Shown: positions 49,042 to 58,630 of the stretch, in pieces | How positions within the stretch are numbered: the first letter of the stretch is position 1 | Layout: every line of letters starts with the position of its first letter | NCBI GenBank assembly: GCA_018433775.1 | Contig: JAHDQN010000037.1 | Location: 62,001-126,000 of the forward strand | DNA from: Deltaproteobacteria bacterium | GTDB taxonomy: Bacteria > Desulfobacterota > Desulfomonilia > UBA1062 | DNA length: 64,000 nucleotides | Reading direction: 5' to 3' | Position numbers and translations under genes: made by a program | The notes under the pieces: generated by a model | What the model was told of the DNA's origin: nothing | The model's input: the letters and a program-made list of their open reading frames with translations, nothing else | Database searches by the model: none

Positions 49042-49506
49042 ATGGATCCATTTCTGGAAAGTATGAAAACACGTCCGTATTTCTTCGATCACGGCATCAG
49101 GTTCGAGTGCCAGCGATGCGGAGCATGCTGCACGGGAGAGCCCGGAGTGGTCTATGTGAACGACCGGGAGATCACCGAAATCTCCGGCTTCATGGAGATC
49201 CCCCGCCAGGTGTTCATGGAAAGGTGCCTGTATCGCCTGAAAACGAGTTATGCCATCAGGGAAGCCGATGACGGCAGATGCATATTCTTCGAAAACGGCT
49301 GCGCCATCTACCCTGTCCGGCCCCTGCAGTGCCGGACCTTTCCGTTCTGGTTCCAGAACATGCGCTCTCTCTATGCATGGAAGGGAGTGGCTGCGGTCTG
49401 CCCCGGGATCGGCAAAGGCCACCTGTATTCGAAAGAGGCGATCCTGGAATGCATCGGCGCGAGTTACCCCATCTACGAGATTCTCGTGGAAGAGGTGCTC
49501 CGGTGA
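49042..49506 (+). CDS. YkgJ-family cysteine cluster protein
   Basis: The 154-residue protein has the CxxCGxCC motif (FECQRCGACCTG, residues about 22-33) and later cysteines in GCAIYPVRPLQCRTFPFW and AVCPGIGKG, the layout of the YkgJ / zinc- or iron-chelating family UPF0153. Such proteins probably bind iron-sulfur or zinc; function is unknown. AAGATGGATCC is the local start context with a weak ribosome site. The next gene starts four bases after its stop. Confidence 0.85.
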   Translation: MDPFLESMKTRPYFFDHGIRFECQRCGACCTGEPGVVYVNDREITEISGFMEIPRQVFMERCLYRLKTSYAIREADDGRCIFFENGCAIYPVRPLQCRTFPFWFQNMRSLYAWKGVAAVCPGIGKGHLYSKEAILECIGASYPIYEILVEEVLR

Positions 49507-49510
49507 CGAT

Positions 49511-49840
49511 ATGCCCGAAGACCTGCCCGTTTTGTGGATCCGGCGTGCACCGGTGAAGAACAGAGGGAAAATCGGCCCGTCCTCGTCCGTCCCCGGCTCC
49601 GGAGGGCGGGACATGCACCGGAGGGACGGAATCTCGCCTGACCCCGACAGCCGCACACAGGGTCAGGAGGGTGTGCGGGATGATCGCGGCGGCCAATGGG
49701 CACTCTGGCGGCAGGACGACAACGGGCTGAAGTTTCTCGTATGCATCCGGAAGACCAGACTGGAGGCCGAGGAAGAGCAGAAGGCCTTTGAAGGGCACCA
49801 CCACAAACAGCTCTATTTTGTGGAGCCCTTTGTGCGGTGA
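49511..49840 (+). CDS. Hypothetical protein downstream of the YkgJ gene
   Basis: A 109-residue frame starts four bases after the YkgJ stop. Its N-terminal half is Pro/Arg/Gly-rich and low in complexity; its C-terminal part (about 60-109) is compact: GQWALWRQDDNGLKFLVCI, a charged helix with EAEEEQKAFEG, and HHHKQLYFVEPFV. The pattern of a beta strand, helix and HKQxYxVE strand recurs in small proteobacterial proteins that I cannot name. An ATG at 49613 would retain only the conserved part. The start is uncertain, but the coding frame is probably real. Confidence 0.5.
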   Translation: MPEDLPVLWIRRAPVKNRGKIGPSSSVPGSGGRDMHRRDGISPDPDSRTQGQEGVRDDRGGQWALWRQDDNGLKFLVCIRKTRLEAEEEQKAFEGHHHKQLYFVEPFVR

Positions 49841-50018
49841 TGCGCCCGGGAAATCCGGGACGGCCTTTCGAGGTTGTTCCCGGGTCGTTGCATGCTGCCC
49901 CCGGACCGGTCTTGAACGGGAGGGCCCGTTTTTACGTTCAGCGGCACGAGAGCGGGAGAAGAAGCGGCCGGTTCAGGGGCATGCCCGGCGTCAGAGGGGC
50001 TTTTTTATATTGACGATC

Positions 50019-50047
50019 TTGATCCCTTTTCCACCCTTGGGAATAAT
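50019..50047 (+). promoter_or_regulatory. Promoter for the ACD alpha gene
   Basis: TTGATC at 50019-50024 and AATAAT at 50042-50047 (five of six -10 bases) are 17 bases apart, 57 bases before the ATG at 50104. Confidence 0.55.
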
Positions 50048-50103
50048 TATCTGCGTCCTTATTATTGATGATAGTATCTCTACCCAGTGTCCAAGGGGGT
50101 GCC

Positions 50104-51471
50104 ATGGATCTCAAACCATTATTCGAACCGCAATCGCTGGCCGTTGTCGGAGTATCGCTGCATAATGACCTGCATCCTTCCAATATCATCTTCTACAAGA
50201 ACCTCTACCGGTATCCCGTTGAAGCCTACCCGGTCAACCCCAAGGCTGGGGTGCTCAAAGGGGTTGCCGCATATTCAAGCGTTCGGGATCTCCCGGAGGT
50301 GGTTGATCTCGCCATCATCTCGGCCCGTGCGGACGTTGTCCCGAAGATCCTCGAAGACTGCATCGCCGCCGGGGTGAAGGCCGGGACCATCATCTCGGGC
50401 GGTTTTGCAGAGGTCGGGAACACCGAACTGCAGAAGCAGATCGTTTCCATAGCCAGGGACGCGGATTTCCCCTTTATCGGTCCGAACTGTCTGGGCATTT
50501 ATTCGCCGGCATACTTCGACAGCTTCTTCTTCGCCCCGGAGCGCATGAGTGTGCCACAGCAGGGAAACGTGGCGATCATCAGCCAGAGCGGAGGTCTGCT
50601 GGTGGACCAGATGATCGGCTTTTCCGTCGAAGGGGTGGGACTGTCCCTGGCCGTCAGCATTGGGAACAAGGCGGTACTCGGCGAGACCGACCTGCTGGAT
50701 TATCTCGAGCAGGATGAAAAAACCCGGGTGATTTGCCTGTATATCGAGGGGTTCGGCGAGGATGAGGGGCGCGAGTTCCTGCTCAAGGCAAAGGAGTGCA
50801 AAAAGCCCGTTGTCCTGCTCAAGGCCGGCAAAAGCCCGGGAGGGAGCAAGGCTGTTTCCAGCCATACCGCATCGCTTGCGGGCGACTACACGGTTTTTTC
50901 CAAGGTTCTCTCGCAGAACGGCATCGTGGAGGCCAGGAACCCCTCAGAGCTCATGCACTTCTGTGAGTCCCTGAGCGCCTACCAGACCCCCATACAGGGC
51001 AACGTGAGCATCATCACGCTCAGCGGCGGGCACGGCGCGCTGGCCACCGACCTCTGCTTCGAGCACGGGCTCACGGTACCCGCATTCTCCCAGCCCGAGC
51101 AGGACATGATCCGCAAGCGCCTGAAACCCGCCATCGCCTCCATTGCCACCTGTACCAACCCGGTGGATCTCACCGGCACCTCCACGGATGACGACTATGT
51201 CGAGGCATCGCGGGTGATCGGAACATTCGATCAGATCGAATGCCTCATGATGCTCCTCCTGCCGTACGCTCCCGGTCTCTCCTCGGATCTGGGCGCCAGG
51301 CTGAGCATCGTCAGCAAACAGGCAGGCAAGCCCATGATCGCATATTTGCCGAGGCACGAAAAATACCGGATGCTCATCGAGGGCTTCGAGATCAACGGCG
51401 TCCCGGTCGCGCATACCATCGAGGGCGCCGTCCAGATGGCGCTTGCCATGGCGAAGTACCGCAGGTTCTGA
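50104..51471 (+). CDS. Acetate-CoA ligase (ADP-forming) alpha subunit
   Basis: The alpha subunit of ACD converts acyl-CoA and phosphate through a phosphohistidine to acid and ATP, with a separate ATP-grasp beta subunit. From the ATG at 50104 (455 residues; GGGGGTG upstream) it shows the CoA-binding domain (FEPQSLAVVGVS), FIGPNCLGIYSP, a central succinyl-CoA ligase-like domain with ISQSGG and the phosphorylated His254 in SSHTASLAGD. No beta subunit follows in this window, so it must be encoded elsewhere or be replaced. The enzyme fits fermentative energy conservation. Confidence 0.87.
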   Translation: MDLKPLFEPQSLAVVGVSLHNDLHPSNIIFYKNLYRYPVEAYPVNPKAGVLKGVAAYSSVRDLPEVVDLAIISARADVVPKILEDCIAAGVKAGTIISGGFAEVGNTELQKQIVSIARDADFPFIGPNCLGIYSPAYFDSFFFAPERMSVPQQGNVAIISQSGGLLVDQMIGFSVEGVGLSLAVSIGNKAVLGETDLLDYLEQDEKTRVICLYIEGFGEDEGREFLLKAKECKKPVVLLKAGKSPGGSKAVSSHTASLAGDYTVFSKVLSQNGIVEARNPSELMHFCESLSAYQTPIQGNVSIITLSGGHGALATDLCFEHGLTVPAFSQPEQDMIRKRLKPAIASIATCTNPVDLTGTSTDDDYVEASRVIGTFDQIECLMMLLLPYAPGLSSDLGARLSIVSKQAGKPMIAYLPRHEKYRMLIEGFEINGVPVAHTIEGAVQMALAMAKYRRF

Positions 51472-51667
51472 CGAAACGCCTCCAACCGGAGACGGCACCG
51501 GCGCAGCATTATGCCCCATTGCCTGAACCGATTCCCGTGGTTCCTCTCCATCCGGGTTCATGGCCGGAATGCGCATGTCTTTCTCTGTCTGTGTGTGATA
51601 TGCAAAAGGAAATAACGCAGGCATTTTTGCAACGTATCGGAATGTTCCGGGGAAGGGATGGTCACGG

Positions 51668-52315
51668 ATGAAGGAAAAGAAGGCGGTTATCTTCGATCTG
51701 GACGGCACGCTGCTCGACACGCTCTCCGACATCACGGATTCCATGAACGAGGTGCTTGTCAGCCATGGGTTCCCCGTCCACAGTTACGATGCATACCAGA
51801 CAATGATCGGTGCGGGCCTGGACATGCTCGCCAGGCGCGCGGTTCCCGAGGACCGGCGCGACGACGGGACCGTCTCCTCCGTAGTAGCCGACATGCGGAA
51901 GGAGTACGGCCGGAGGTGGGCGTTCACCTCCCGGCCGTATCCCGGCGTCCCGGAGATGCTCACTCTCCTCACTGAAAGAGGCATCCCCTTCTCGGTGTTG
52001 TCCAACAAGCTCGACTCCTTTGCCAAGCTGATGGTCAGTGCCCTCCTGAGCGGCTGGAGTTTCTTCGAGGTGAGGGGTCTGGTTCAGGGATTGCCCAGAA
52101 AGCCCGACCCGCACATCGCCCTGGAGATGGTCGATGCCTTGGGCCTTTTCCCGGATCAGGTGGTTTTTGTCGGCGACTCGGATATAGACATGGAAACCGC
52201 AGTGAGGGCGGGGATGAAGCCGGTGGGAGTGCTCTGGGGGTATCAGACGCCGGAGAGGCTCATCTCCGCAGGGGCCTCCACGCTGCTGAGCTCGCCCCGG
52301 GAGCTCCTGGGCTGC

Positions 52316-52321
<6 letters not shown>
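51668..52321 (+). CDS. HAD family hydrolase, phosphoglycolate phosphatase-like
   Basis: The 217-residue protein has the catalytic DLDGTLLDT at residues 10-18, a helical cap, SVLSNKLDSF with the second motif, and VFVGDSDIDMETAVRAG with the metal-binding aspartates. This is the Gph branch of HAD phosphatases, which remove phosphate from 2-phosphoglycolate or similar small molecules. The actual substrate is uncertain. The ATG lies about 200 bases after the ACD gene, and the end overlaps the diguanylate cyclase gene tail-to-tail by six bases. Confidence 0.88.
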
Positions 52322-53446
<1,125 letters not shown>

Positions 53447-53612
53447 GTATCATTGATGTCCGTTCTTTCATCCTTGGTATTTCTGTATCGGTAGAATATC
53501 GAGAAATATGAAGCACCTGCCCTGAGAAAACCGTAAATGAGCGTGTGCGTGGAATTGCATGTCGTCCGGACCGCCCGAAGGGGGCAGAAGCCCGGCCCCC
53601 CGGCATAGCATT

Positions 53613-53966
53613 CTATTCCTGAATATGTTCAAAGCCCTGCATCAGAACGTTCCTGATGTGCCTGTTGTTCAGGGAATAGTAAACCTTTTTGCCGGCCTTG
53701 CGGGATTTTACCAGGCGTGAACGGTTCAGGGTTCTGAGCTGGTGCGAGATGGCTGAATGCTTCATGTCGAGGATGGCTGCGATGTCGCCTACGCAGAGCT
53801 CGGCCGCCCCCAGGGCGAAAAGAATTCTGATGCGGGTTGCATCGCCGAAGAGCTTGAAAAAATCCGCAAGCTCTATCACCACCAACTCGCTGGCGGGAAG
53901 AAGACCCCTGATCCTGTTGATCCTTTCCTCACGGGCCGAAGGATCCTGTGGATTTGGAGCGCCCAT
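53613..53966 (-). CDS. ArsR/SmtB family metal-type transcriptional repressor
   Basis: A 117-residue winged-helix regulator: ELADFFKLFGDATRIRILFALG, the recognition helix HSAISHQLRTLNRS and the wing GKKVYYSL. The C-terminal helix RHIRNVLMQGFEHIQE keeps three of the four SmtB-type alpha5 ligands (His, His, Glu), with Asn for Asp; the alpha3 site has one Cys (ELCVGD). It may sense zinc or a related metal. A longer frame from 54179 lies in the promoter region and was rejected. The ATG has no ribosome site but sits right at a predicted transcription start. Confidence 0.85.
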   Translation of the reverse strand: MGAPNPQDPSAREERINRIRGLLPASELVVIELADFFKLFGDATRIRILFALGAAELCVGDIAAILDMKHSAISHQLRTLNRSRLVKSRKAGKKVYYSLNNRHIRNVLMQGFEHIQE

Positions 53967-53972
53967 GAGAAA

Positions 53973-54002
53973 AATGTAAGGCTTGAGGGCGCGTGTTGTC
54001 AA
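53973..54002 (-). promoter_or_regulatory. Promoter of the ArsR gene, apparently leaderless
   Basis: On the minus strand TTGACA (53997-54002) and TACATT (53973-53978) are 18 bases apart, and the ATG follows six bases after the -10. Transcription would then begin at or next to the start codon. Confidence 0.5.
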
Positions 54003-54007
54003 TAGCA

Positions 54008-54024
54008 GATAATATTGTTTTATC
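54008..54024. promoter_or_regulatory. Inverted repeat, possible ArsR operator
   Basis: GATAA (54008-54012) and TTATC (54020-54024) are separated by seven AT-rich bases, next to the ArsR -35 and in the region shared with the divergent DUF554 gene. The spacing is compatible with a dimeric winged-helix regulator. Confidence 0.35.
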
Positions 54025-54154
54025 AACAGACGATATATGCCCTCGGCATAATCCTTTCGGCAAGGGATGGTTTCTTCGGGAAAAATCTTTGCGATTGACC
54101 TTGACGGGTTTTCTTCTGTACTAACGGTTGAACACGGCAAGAAAGGGATGTGAA

Positions 54155-54829
54155 GTGACAGGAACGCTCGTGAATGCATCGGCGGTTGCGGCTGGGGCTG
54201 TGTTGGGCCTGCTGGCGGGGAGGCACATCTCCGAGAGGATCAGGGGCACGCTCATGCACGCCCTGGGTCTGGCGGTGATGGTGATCGGTCTGAAGATGGC
54301 CCTAACGGTGGACGACCTGATTCCCATGGTCGCCTGCCTGCTCCTGGGCGGTCTCACCGGGGAGATACTCCGCATCGAAGACGGGGTCGCCTGGGTGGGC
54401 GTCCATCTCAAGGAGCGGTTCCGGTCCGGGTCGGCGACCTTCGTGCAGGGCTTCGTATCCGCCTCGGTCCTTTATCTCACCGGGGCCATGATGATCATCG
54501 GCTGCATCCAGGACGGGACCACCGGCGACGCCAGCACACTCTACCTGAAATCTCTCCTCGACGGTGTGGCATCGGTGGCTCTGGCATCCACCCTGGGGGT
54601 GGGAGTGGCCTTCTCCGCGCTCTCCGTCCTGGTGGTCCAGGGAGGGCTGACGATGGCGGCCTCGTATCTGGTCTTTCTCCAGGACCCCCAGGTGCTCGCC
54701 TCCATAACAGCCACCGGAGGCATGATCATTCTGGGCATCGGCATCAATCTCCTGGAGCTCACCCGGATCCGGGTGGGGAATTTCATCCCGGCCCTGGTCT
54801 TTGCCGCCGCGTATCCATTCATCGTGTAG
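54155..54829 (+). CDS. DUF554 family membrane protein
   Basis: The 224-residue protein has about six to seven transmembrane helices and the DUF554 pattern: GTLVNASAVAAGAVLGLL at the start, MVIGLKMAL, LLLGGLTGE, FVSASVLYLTGAM and a Gly-rich C-terminal set. Its function is unknown; it may be a transporter. Start GTG at 54155 has AAAGGGATG eight bases upstream; the frame reaches to 54128 with a TTG. It is divergent from the ArsR gene, about 190 bases apart, so a metal or anion link is possible but unproved. Confidence 0.85.
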   Translation: MTGTLVNASAVAAGAVLGLLAGRHISERIRGTLMHALGLAVMVIGLKMALTVDDLIPMVACLLLGGLTGEILRIEDGVAWVGVHLKERFRSGSATFVQGFVSASVLYLTGAMMIIGCIQDGTTGDASTLYLKSLLDGVASVALASTLGVGVAFSALSVLVVQGGLTMAASYLVFLQDPQVLASITATGGMIILGIGINLLELTRIRVGNFIPALVFAAAYPFIV

Positions 54830-54891
54830 CGGAAAGAACAGAAACAGCGTTGCAAAGAAGTATGCAACTGTATTAAGAAAAAGGTATTGTT

Positions 54892-55467
54892 ATGTTCAGG
54901 AAAATGCACATGAACAAATTTCTGCTCCAGGCCGAGGACTGTGCGGTCATGGTCATCGACATCCAGGAGAAGTTGTTCGCCGTTACGGACGAGCGGTTCA
55001 GGACGATGCTGATCAGAAACAGCTGTATCCTCATCGAAACGGCCAGGGCGCTGAACATGCCGGTCATGGTCACCGAACAATATCCAAAGGGAATGGGCGG
55101 GACCGTCCCGGAGATCGGAAAGCATATCCGCGACCTTCCCCGTTACGAGAAACTCTATTTCAGCTGCTACCGCGACCCCGCGATCAGGGAGCGGACCGAT
55201 GCCCTGGCACGGAAAACCGTGATCGTGGCGGGCATGGAGGCGCACGTCTGCGTGTTCCAGACCGTGATCGACCTTCTCATGGCCGGGTACCGGGTCGTGA
55301 TTGCGGGCGATGCCGTGTCCTCCCGGCGCTCGATGGACCGGGAAGAGGCCATCGAGGAGATGCGAAGCGCCGGCGCCCTGATCTACTCGACCGAGATGAT
55401 CGCATTCATGCTTCTGGAGAAGGCCGGGACCCCGCAATTCAAAAGGCTTGCCCCTTTTTTCAAGTAA
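54892..55467 (+). CDS. Isochorismatase-like cysteine hydrolase
   Basis: A 191-residue alpha/beta hydrolase of the isochorismatase superfamily. The catalytic triad is visible: Asp23 in VIDIQEKL, Lys87 in RYEKLYFSC and Cys120 in GMEAHVCVF, next to the cis-peptide segment. Members cleave nicotinamide, ureido or C-N bonds; this subgroup (YcaC-like) is not assigned a substrate. Several start ATGs are possible (54892, 54904, 54910). It is 62 bases after the DUF554 gene and could be cotranscribed with it. Confidence 0.86.
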   Translation: MFRKMHMNKFLLQAEDCAVMVIDIQEKLFAVTDERFRTMLIRNSCILIETARALNMPVMVTEQYPKGMGGTVPEIGKHIRDLPRYEKLYFSCYRDPAIRERTDALARKTVIVAGMEAHVCVFQTVIDLLMAGYRVVIAGDAVSSRRSMDREEAIEEMRSAGALIYSTEMIAFMLLEKAGTPQFKRLAPFFK

Positions 55468-55650
55468 AAGGGCCAGCATACGAACAATATTTCGCTTCTT
55501 GGAATATTCAGGCCTTGAAACCGGTGATCTTGTGTGATAAAGGGCTCACCAAAACACACGTCCGTAAGACTGCGCAGGGCTTTCAGGTGTCCTTTGGCTT
55601 AAAAAAAGGATTGGTCCTGCCGGACGGAGGAAAAACCAGGAGGACAGTCA

Positions 55651-56616
55651 ATGGCAGTAGTAACCATGAAACAGCTCTTAGAGGCAGGGGTGCATTTCGG
55701 GCATCAGACCCCGAGGTGGAACCCAAAAATGAAACCCTACATCTTCGGATCCCGCAACGGCATCCACATCATCGATCTTCAGAAGACAGAAAAGCTCTTC
55801 GAGAAGGCGTGCGACTTTATCCGCGAGGTCACGGAGAATGGCGGCAAGGTGCTCTTCGTGGGTACGAAAAAGCAGGCCCAGGACGCCATCGAAGAAGAGG
55901 CTACCCGCGGGGGGGCGTTCTATGTGAACTACCGGTGGCTCGGCGGGACCCTGACCAACTTCCAGACCATCCGCAAGAGCATCGACAAGCTCAAATGGCT
56001 CGAGAACATCATCGACAACGGCACGATCGAGGACTATCCCAAGAAAGAACAGATCAGCATGAAGCGTCACAAGATCAAGCTGGAGCGGTCTCTCCATGGG
56101 ATCAAAAACATGGAGACATTGCCGAACATCCTCTACATCGTGGACCCCTCGCGCGAGTACATCGCGGTGAGAGAGGCCAAGACGCTGGGTATCCCCATCG
56201 TGGCCATCGTGGACACCAACTGCGATCCGACCCTGATCGACTATGTCATTCCGGGTAATGACGACGCCATCAGGGCCATCCGGCTCTTCAGCTCCAAGAT
56301 CGCCGACGCCGTGGGCGAAGGAACCTCCCGATATATCGACAGGCTCCAGAAAGAGGAAAAGGAAGCCGCCGTGCCCGAAGGCGCCGCGCCCGGAGAAGAG
56401 GCTGCCCCGAGGGAGACCATGGGCAAGGGGCTCGAAGGCGAGATAGAGATCATCGTCAAGGAAGGCAAAGGCAAGAAAAAGGAGCCCAAGCAGGAACCGA
56501 AGCCGGAAACGGAAACGAAGCCTGAACCGAAGCCTGAACCGAAACCGGAAACGAAGCCGGAGACAGAAGGCGACAGCGGCAGTGACGCCGACAACACGGA
56601 AGACGTCGCCGAATAA
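55651..56616 (+). CDS. rpsB: 30S ribosomal protein S2 with long C-terminal extension
   Basis: The first ~230 residues are a normal S2: [27 protein letters not shown], the [12 protein letters not shown] helices and [17 protein letters not shown]. The remaining ~90 residues are a charged tail with [16 protein letters not shown] and a Lys-Pro-Glu/Thr repeat run, taking the total to 321 against about 240-260 for the family. CAGGAGG precedes the ATG. The gene starts the rpsB-tsf-pyrH-frr unit; the 180-base leader could hold the S2 autoregulatory element, though I could not define one. Confidence 0.95.
   Translation: MAVVTMKQLLEAGVHFGHQTPRWNPKMKPYIFGSRNGIHIIDLQKTEKLFEKACDFIREVTENGGKVLFVGTKKQAQDAIEEEATRGGAFYVNYRWLGGTLTNFQTIRKSIDKLKWLENIIDNGTIEDYPKKEQISMKRHKIKLERSLHGIKNMETLPNILYIVDPSREYIAVREAKTLGIPIVAIVDTNCDPTLIDYVIPGNDDAIRAIRLFSSKIADAVGEGTSRYIDRLQKEEKEAAVPEGAAPGEEAAPRETMGKGLEGEIEIIVKEGKGKKKEPKQEPKPETETKPEPKPEPKPETKPETEGDSGSDADNTEDVAE
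56490..56568 (+). repeat. Short in-frame repeats coding for the Lys-Pro-Glu tail of S2
   Basis: About six imperfect copies of a 6- or 12-base unit (GAACCGAAGCC, GAAACGAAGCC) run through this stretch and encode KPEP/KPET units. They lie only in the S2 tail and probably arose by slippage. Confidence 0.75.
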
Positions 56617-56636
56617 CCAAGGGAGGCAAGAGTAAG

Positions 56637-57236
56637 GTGCAGATCACATCAGAAGAGGTAAAAAAGCTCAGAGACAAGACCGGCGTGGGGATGATGGACT
56701 GTAAGAAGGCCCTCGAAGCATGCGGCGGGGACTTTGACAAGGCTGTTGAATATCTCAGGAAGAAAGGGATCGAGGTTGCAAACAAGCGCTCGGGGAGACA
56801 GGCCTCCCAGGGAATGGTCTCCTCCTATATCCATCTGGGCGGCAAGGTGGGCGTTCTGGTCGAGGTGAACTGCGAGAGCGATTTCGTCGCCAAGTCGGAG
56901 CATTTCACCACCTTCGTCAAGGACGTCTCCATGCACATCGCCGCATCGAGCCCCGACTGGGTGAGCAGGGAGGACGTTCCCCAGGACGTGCTCGACAAGG
57001 AAAAGGATATCCTCAAGGAGCAGGCGCTCAAATCGGGCAAGCCCGAGAAGGTGATCGAAAAGATCATCGAGGGAAGGATCACCAAGTTCTATTCCGAGCA
57101 CTGCCTGCTCGATCAGCCCTTTGTGAAGGATACGGACAAGACCATCAAACAGCTCCTGGACGAGTTGATGGCCAAGACCGGCGAGAAATGCCTGGTAAGG
57201 CGTTTCACCCGGTACCAGCTGGGAGAAGAGATCTAA
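56637..57236 (+). CDS. tsf: Elongation factor Ts
   Basis: EF-Ts recycles EF-Tu-GDP. The 199-residue product has the N-terminal UBA-like domain with TGVGMMDCKKAL at 15-26 and the core with NCESDFVAKSEHF, the residues that contact EF-Tu. It is the short type, as in Thermus (about 200), with the second core subdomain reduced. The start is GTG at 56637 with GGGAGG before it. It lies 20 bases behind rpsB and three bases before pyrH. Confidence 0.95.
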   Translation: MQITSEEVKKLRDKTGVGMMDCKKALEACGGDFDKAVEYLRKKGIEVANKRSGRQASQGMVSSYIHLGGKVGVLVEVNCESDFVAKSEHFTTFVKDVSMHIAASSPDWVSREDVPQDVLDKEKDILKEQALKSGKPEKVIEKIIEGRITKFYSEHCLLDQPFVKDTDKTIKQLLDELMAKTGEKCLVRRFTRYQLGEEI

Positions 57237-57239
57237 ACG

Positions 57240-57965
57240 GTGTCTGTTCTCTACGGGCGTATTCTCCTCAAACTCAGTGGCGAGGCCCTTGCTGGGGACA
57301 GGGGATACGGATTCGATCCGGCAACCCTCGATGCCATAGCACAGGCTGTCGTGGAAGCCGCCCGGACGGGCGTCCAGATCGGGATAGTGATCGGCGGGGG
57401 GAACATCTTCCGCGGACAGGATTCCGCCGTCGCCTCCGACCGGGTGAGTGCGGACCAGATGGGCATGCTCGCCACGCTCATCAACGCGCTCGCCCTCAGG
57501 GACACTCTGAAGCGTCAGGGAGCCGAGTGCACCGTGCTCGGCTCCTTTGCCGTGCCCACGGTCGTGGATGCGTTCAGCGCGGAAAAGGCGCGGGAGCATC
57601 TCGACCAGGGGCGCGTGGTGATTTTCGGCGGGGGCACCGGATGTCCCTACTTCACCACGGACACCGCGGCGGCGCTCAGGGCCCTGGAGATAGGGGCGGA
57701 CGCGCTCGTGAAGGCCACAAAAGTCAACGGCATCTACGACAAGGACCCGGTCCTGCATCCGGATGCCGTCTTCTACCCTGAGATCGATTACGATCAGGTG
57801 CTTGCGATGCGGCTGAAGGTCATGGACCTGACCGCTACGAGCCTCTGTCGTGACAATGGCCTCGTTGTCCGTATTATCAATATCAAAACCCCGGGAAACC
57901 TCGAAAGGATGCTTGCGGGAGAGAATATCGGCTCGGTCGTGACTGCAAGGAGGGACAGGGTATGA
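57240..57965 (+). CDS. pyrH: Uridylate kinase
   Basis: PyrH phosphorylates UMP to UDP as a hexamer. The 241-residue protein has LKLSGEALAG at the start, GIVIGGGNIFRG, VDAFSAEKAREHLDQGRVVIFGGGTGCPYFTTDTAAALRA split over the UMP site, and KATKVNGIYDKDP. The start is GTG at 57240, three bases after the tsf stop, with GGGAGAAGAG in the end of tsf. Its stop overlaps the frr ATG by three bases. It is an amino-acid-kinase family enzyme, unlike eukaryotic UMP kinases. Confidence 0.97.
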   Translation: MSVLYGRILLKLSGEALAGDRGYGFDPATLDAIAQAVVEAARTGVQIGIVIGGGNIFRGQDSAVASDRVSADQMGMLATLINALALRDTLKRQGAECTVLGSFAVPTVVDAFSAEKAREHLDQGRVVIFGGGTGCPYFTTDTAAALRALEIGADALVKATKVNGIYDKDPVLHPDAVFYPEIDYDQVLAMRLKVMDLTATSLCRDNGLVVRIINIKTPGNLERMLAGENIGSVVTARRDRV

Positions 57966-58519
57966 TGAACGAAGTGCTCGATGGAGTGAAACAGGACATG
58001 GAAAAGACGGTGACGGCCATGAGGCAGTCGCTGCAGAAGGTGCGGACGGGCAGGGCCTCCATCGGAATCCTGGACGGCATCATGGTGGACTACTACGGAA
58101 CCCCGACTCCCCTGAAGCAGCTGGCCACGCTTGCTGTTCCGGAGCCCAGGCTCATCACCATCCAGCCGTGGGACAAGGGCGCCATATCGAGCATCGAGAA
58201 GGCCATCTTCAAGTCGGAGCTCGGACTGACCCCGGCCAACGACGGCAAGATCATCCGCGTGCCGATCCCCCCCCTGAACGAAGAGCGGCGCAGAGACCTG
58301 GTAAAGATGGTGAAGAAGACGGCCGAGGAGTACCGGGTGGAGGTCCGCAACCATCGCCGTGACGCCAATGCAATGCTCAAAGATCTGGAGAAGGACAAGG
58401 AGATCAGCCAGGACGAGCTGAAGACGTCCCAGGACAAGGTCCAGGACCTTACCAACGACTATATCAAGCAGGTGGACGCCCTGCTTGCAGATAAAGAAAA
58501 AGAAATCATGGAAGTATGA
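57962..58519 (+). CDS. frr: Ribosome recycling factor
   Basis: RRF splits ribosomes after termination with EF-G. The 185-residue product has the usual length and motifs: LRTGRAS-type QKVRTGRASIGILDGI, VDYYGTPTPLKQLA, QPWDKGAISSIEKAI and VRNHRRDANAMLKDLEKDKEISQDEL in pieces of the long helical bundle. The ATG at 57962 overlaps the pyrH stop and follows GGAGGG. In many bacteria uppS-cdsA-dxr come next; here a gap of 111 bases and two unknown genes follow instead. Confidence 0.97.
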   Translation: MMNEVLDGVKQDMEKTVTAMRQSLQKVRTGRASIGILDGIMVDYYGTPTPLKQLATLAVPEPRLITIQPWDKGAISSIEKAIFKSELGLTPANDGKIIRVPIPPLNEERRRDLVKMVKKTAEEYRVEVRNHRRDANAMLKDLEKDKEISQDELKTSQDKVQDLTNDYIKQVDALLADKEKEIMEV

Positions 58520-58630
58520 GGCGGTTGACGTTTTTCGCCACGCAGAGTTCGGCCCGGGGAACAGCCGAAGCAGTGCCCCGTGGAGAAGCGAAGAAAGGGG
58601 CTGTTCCGGCAGCATCAAGGAGGAGCATCA

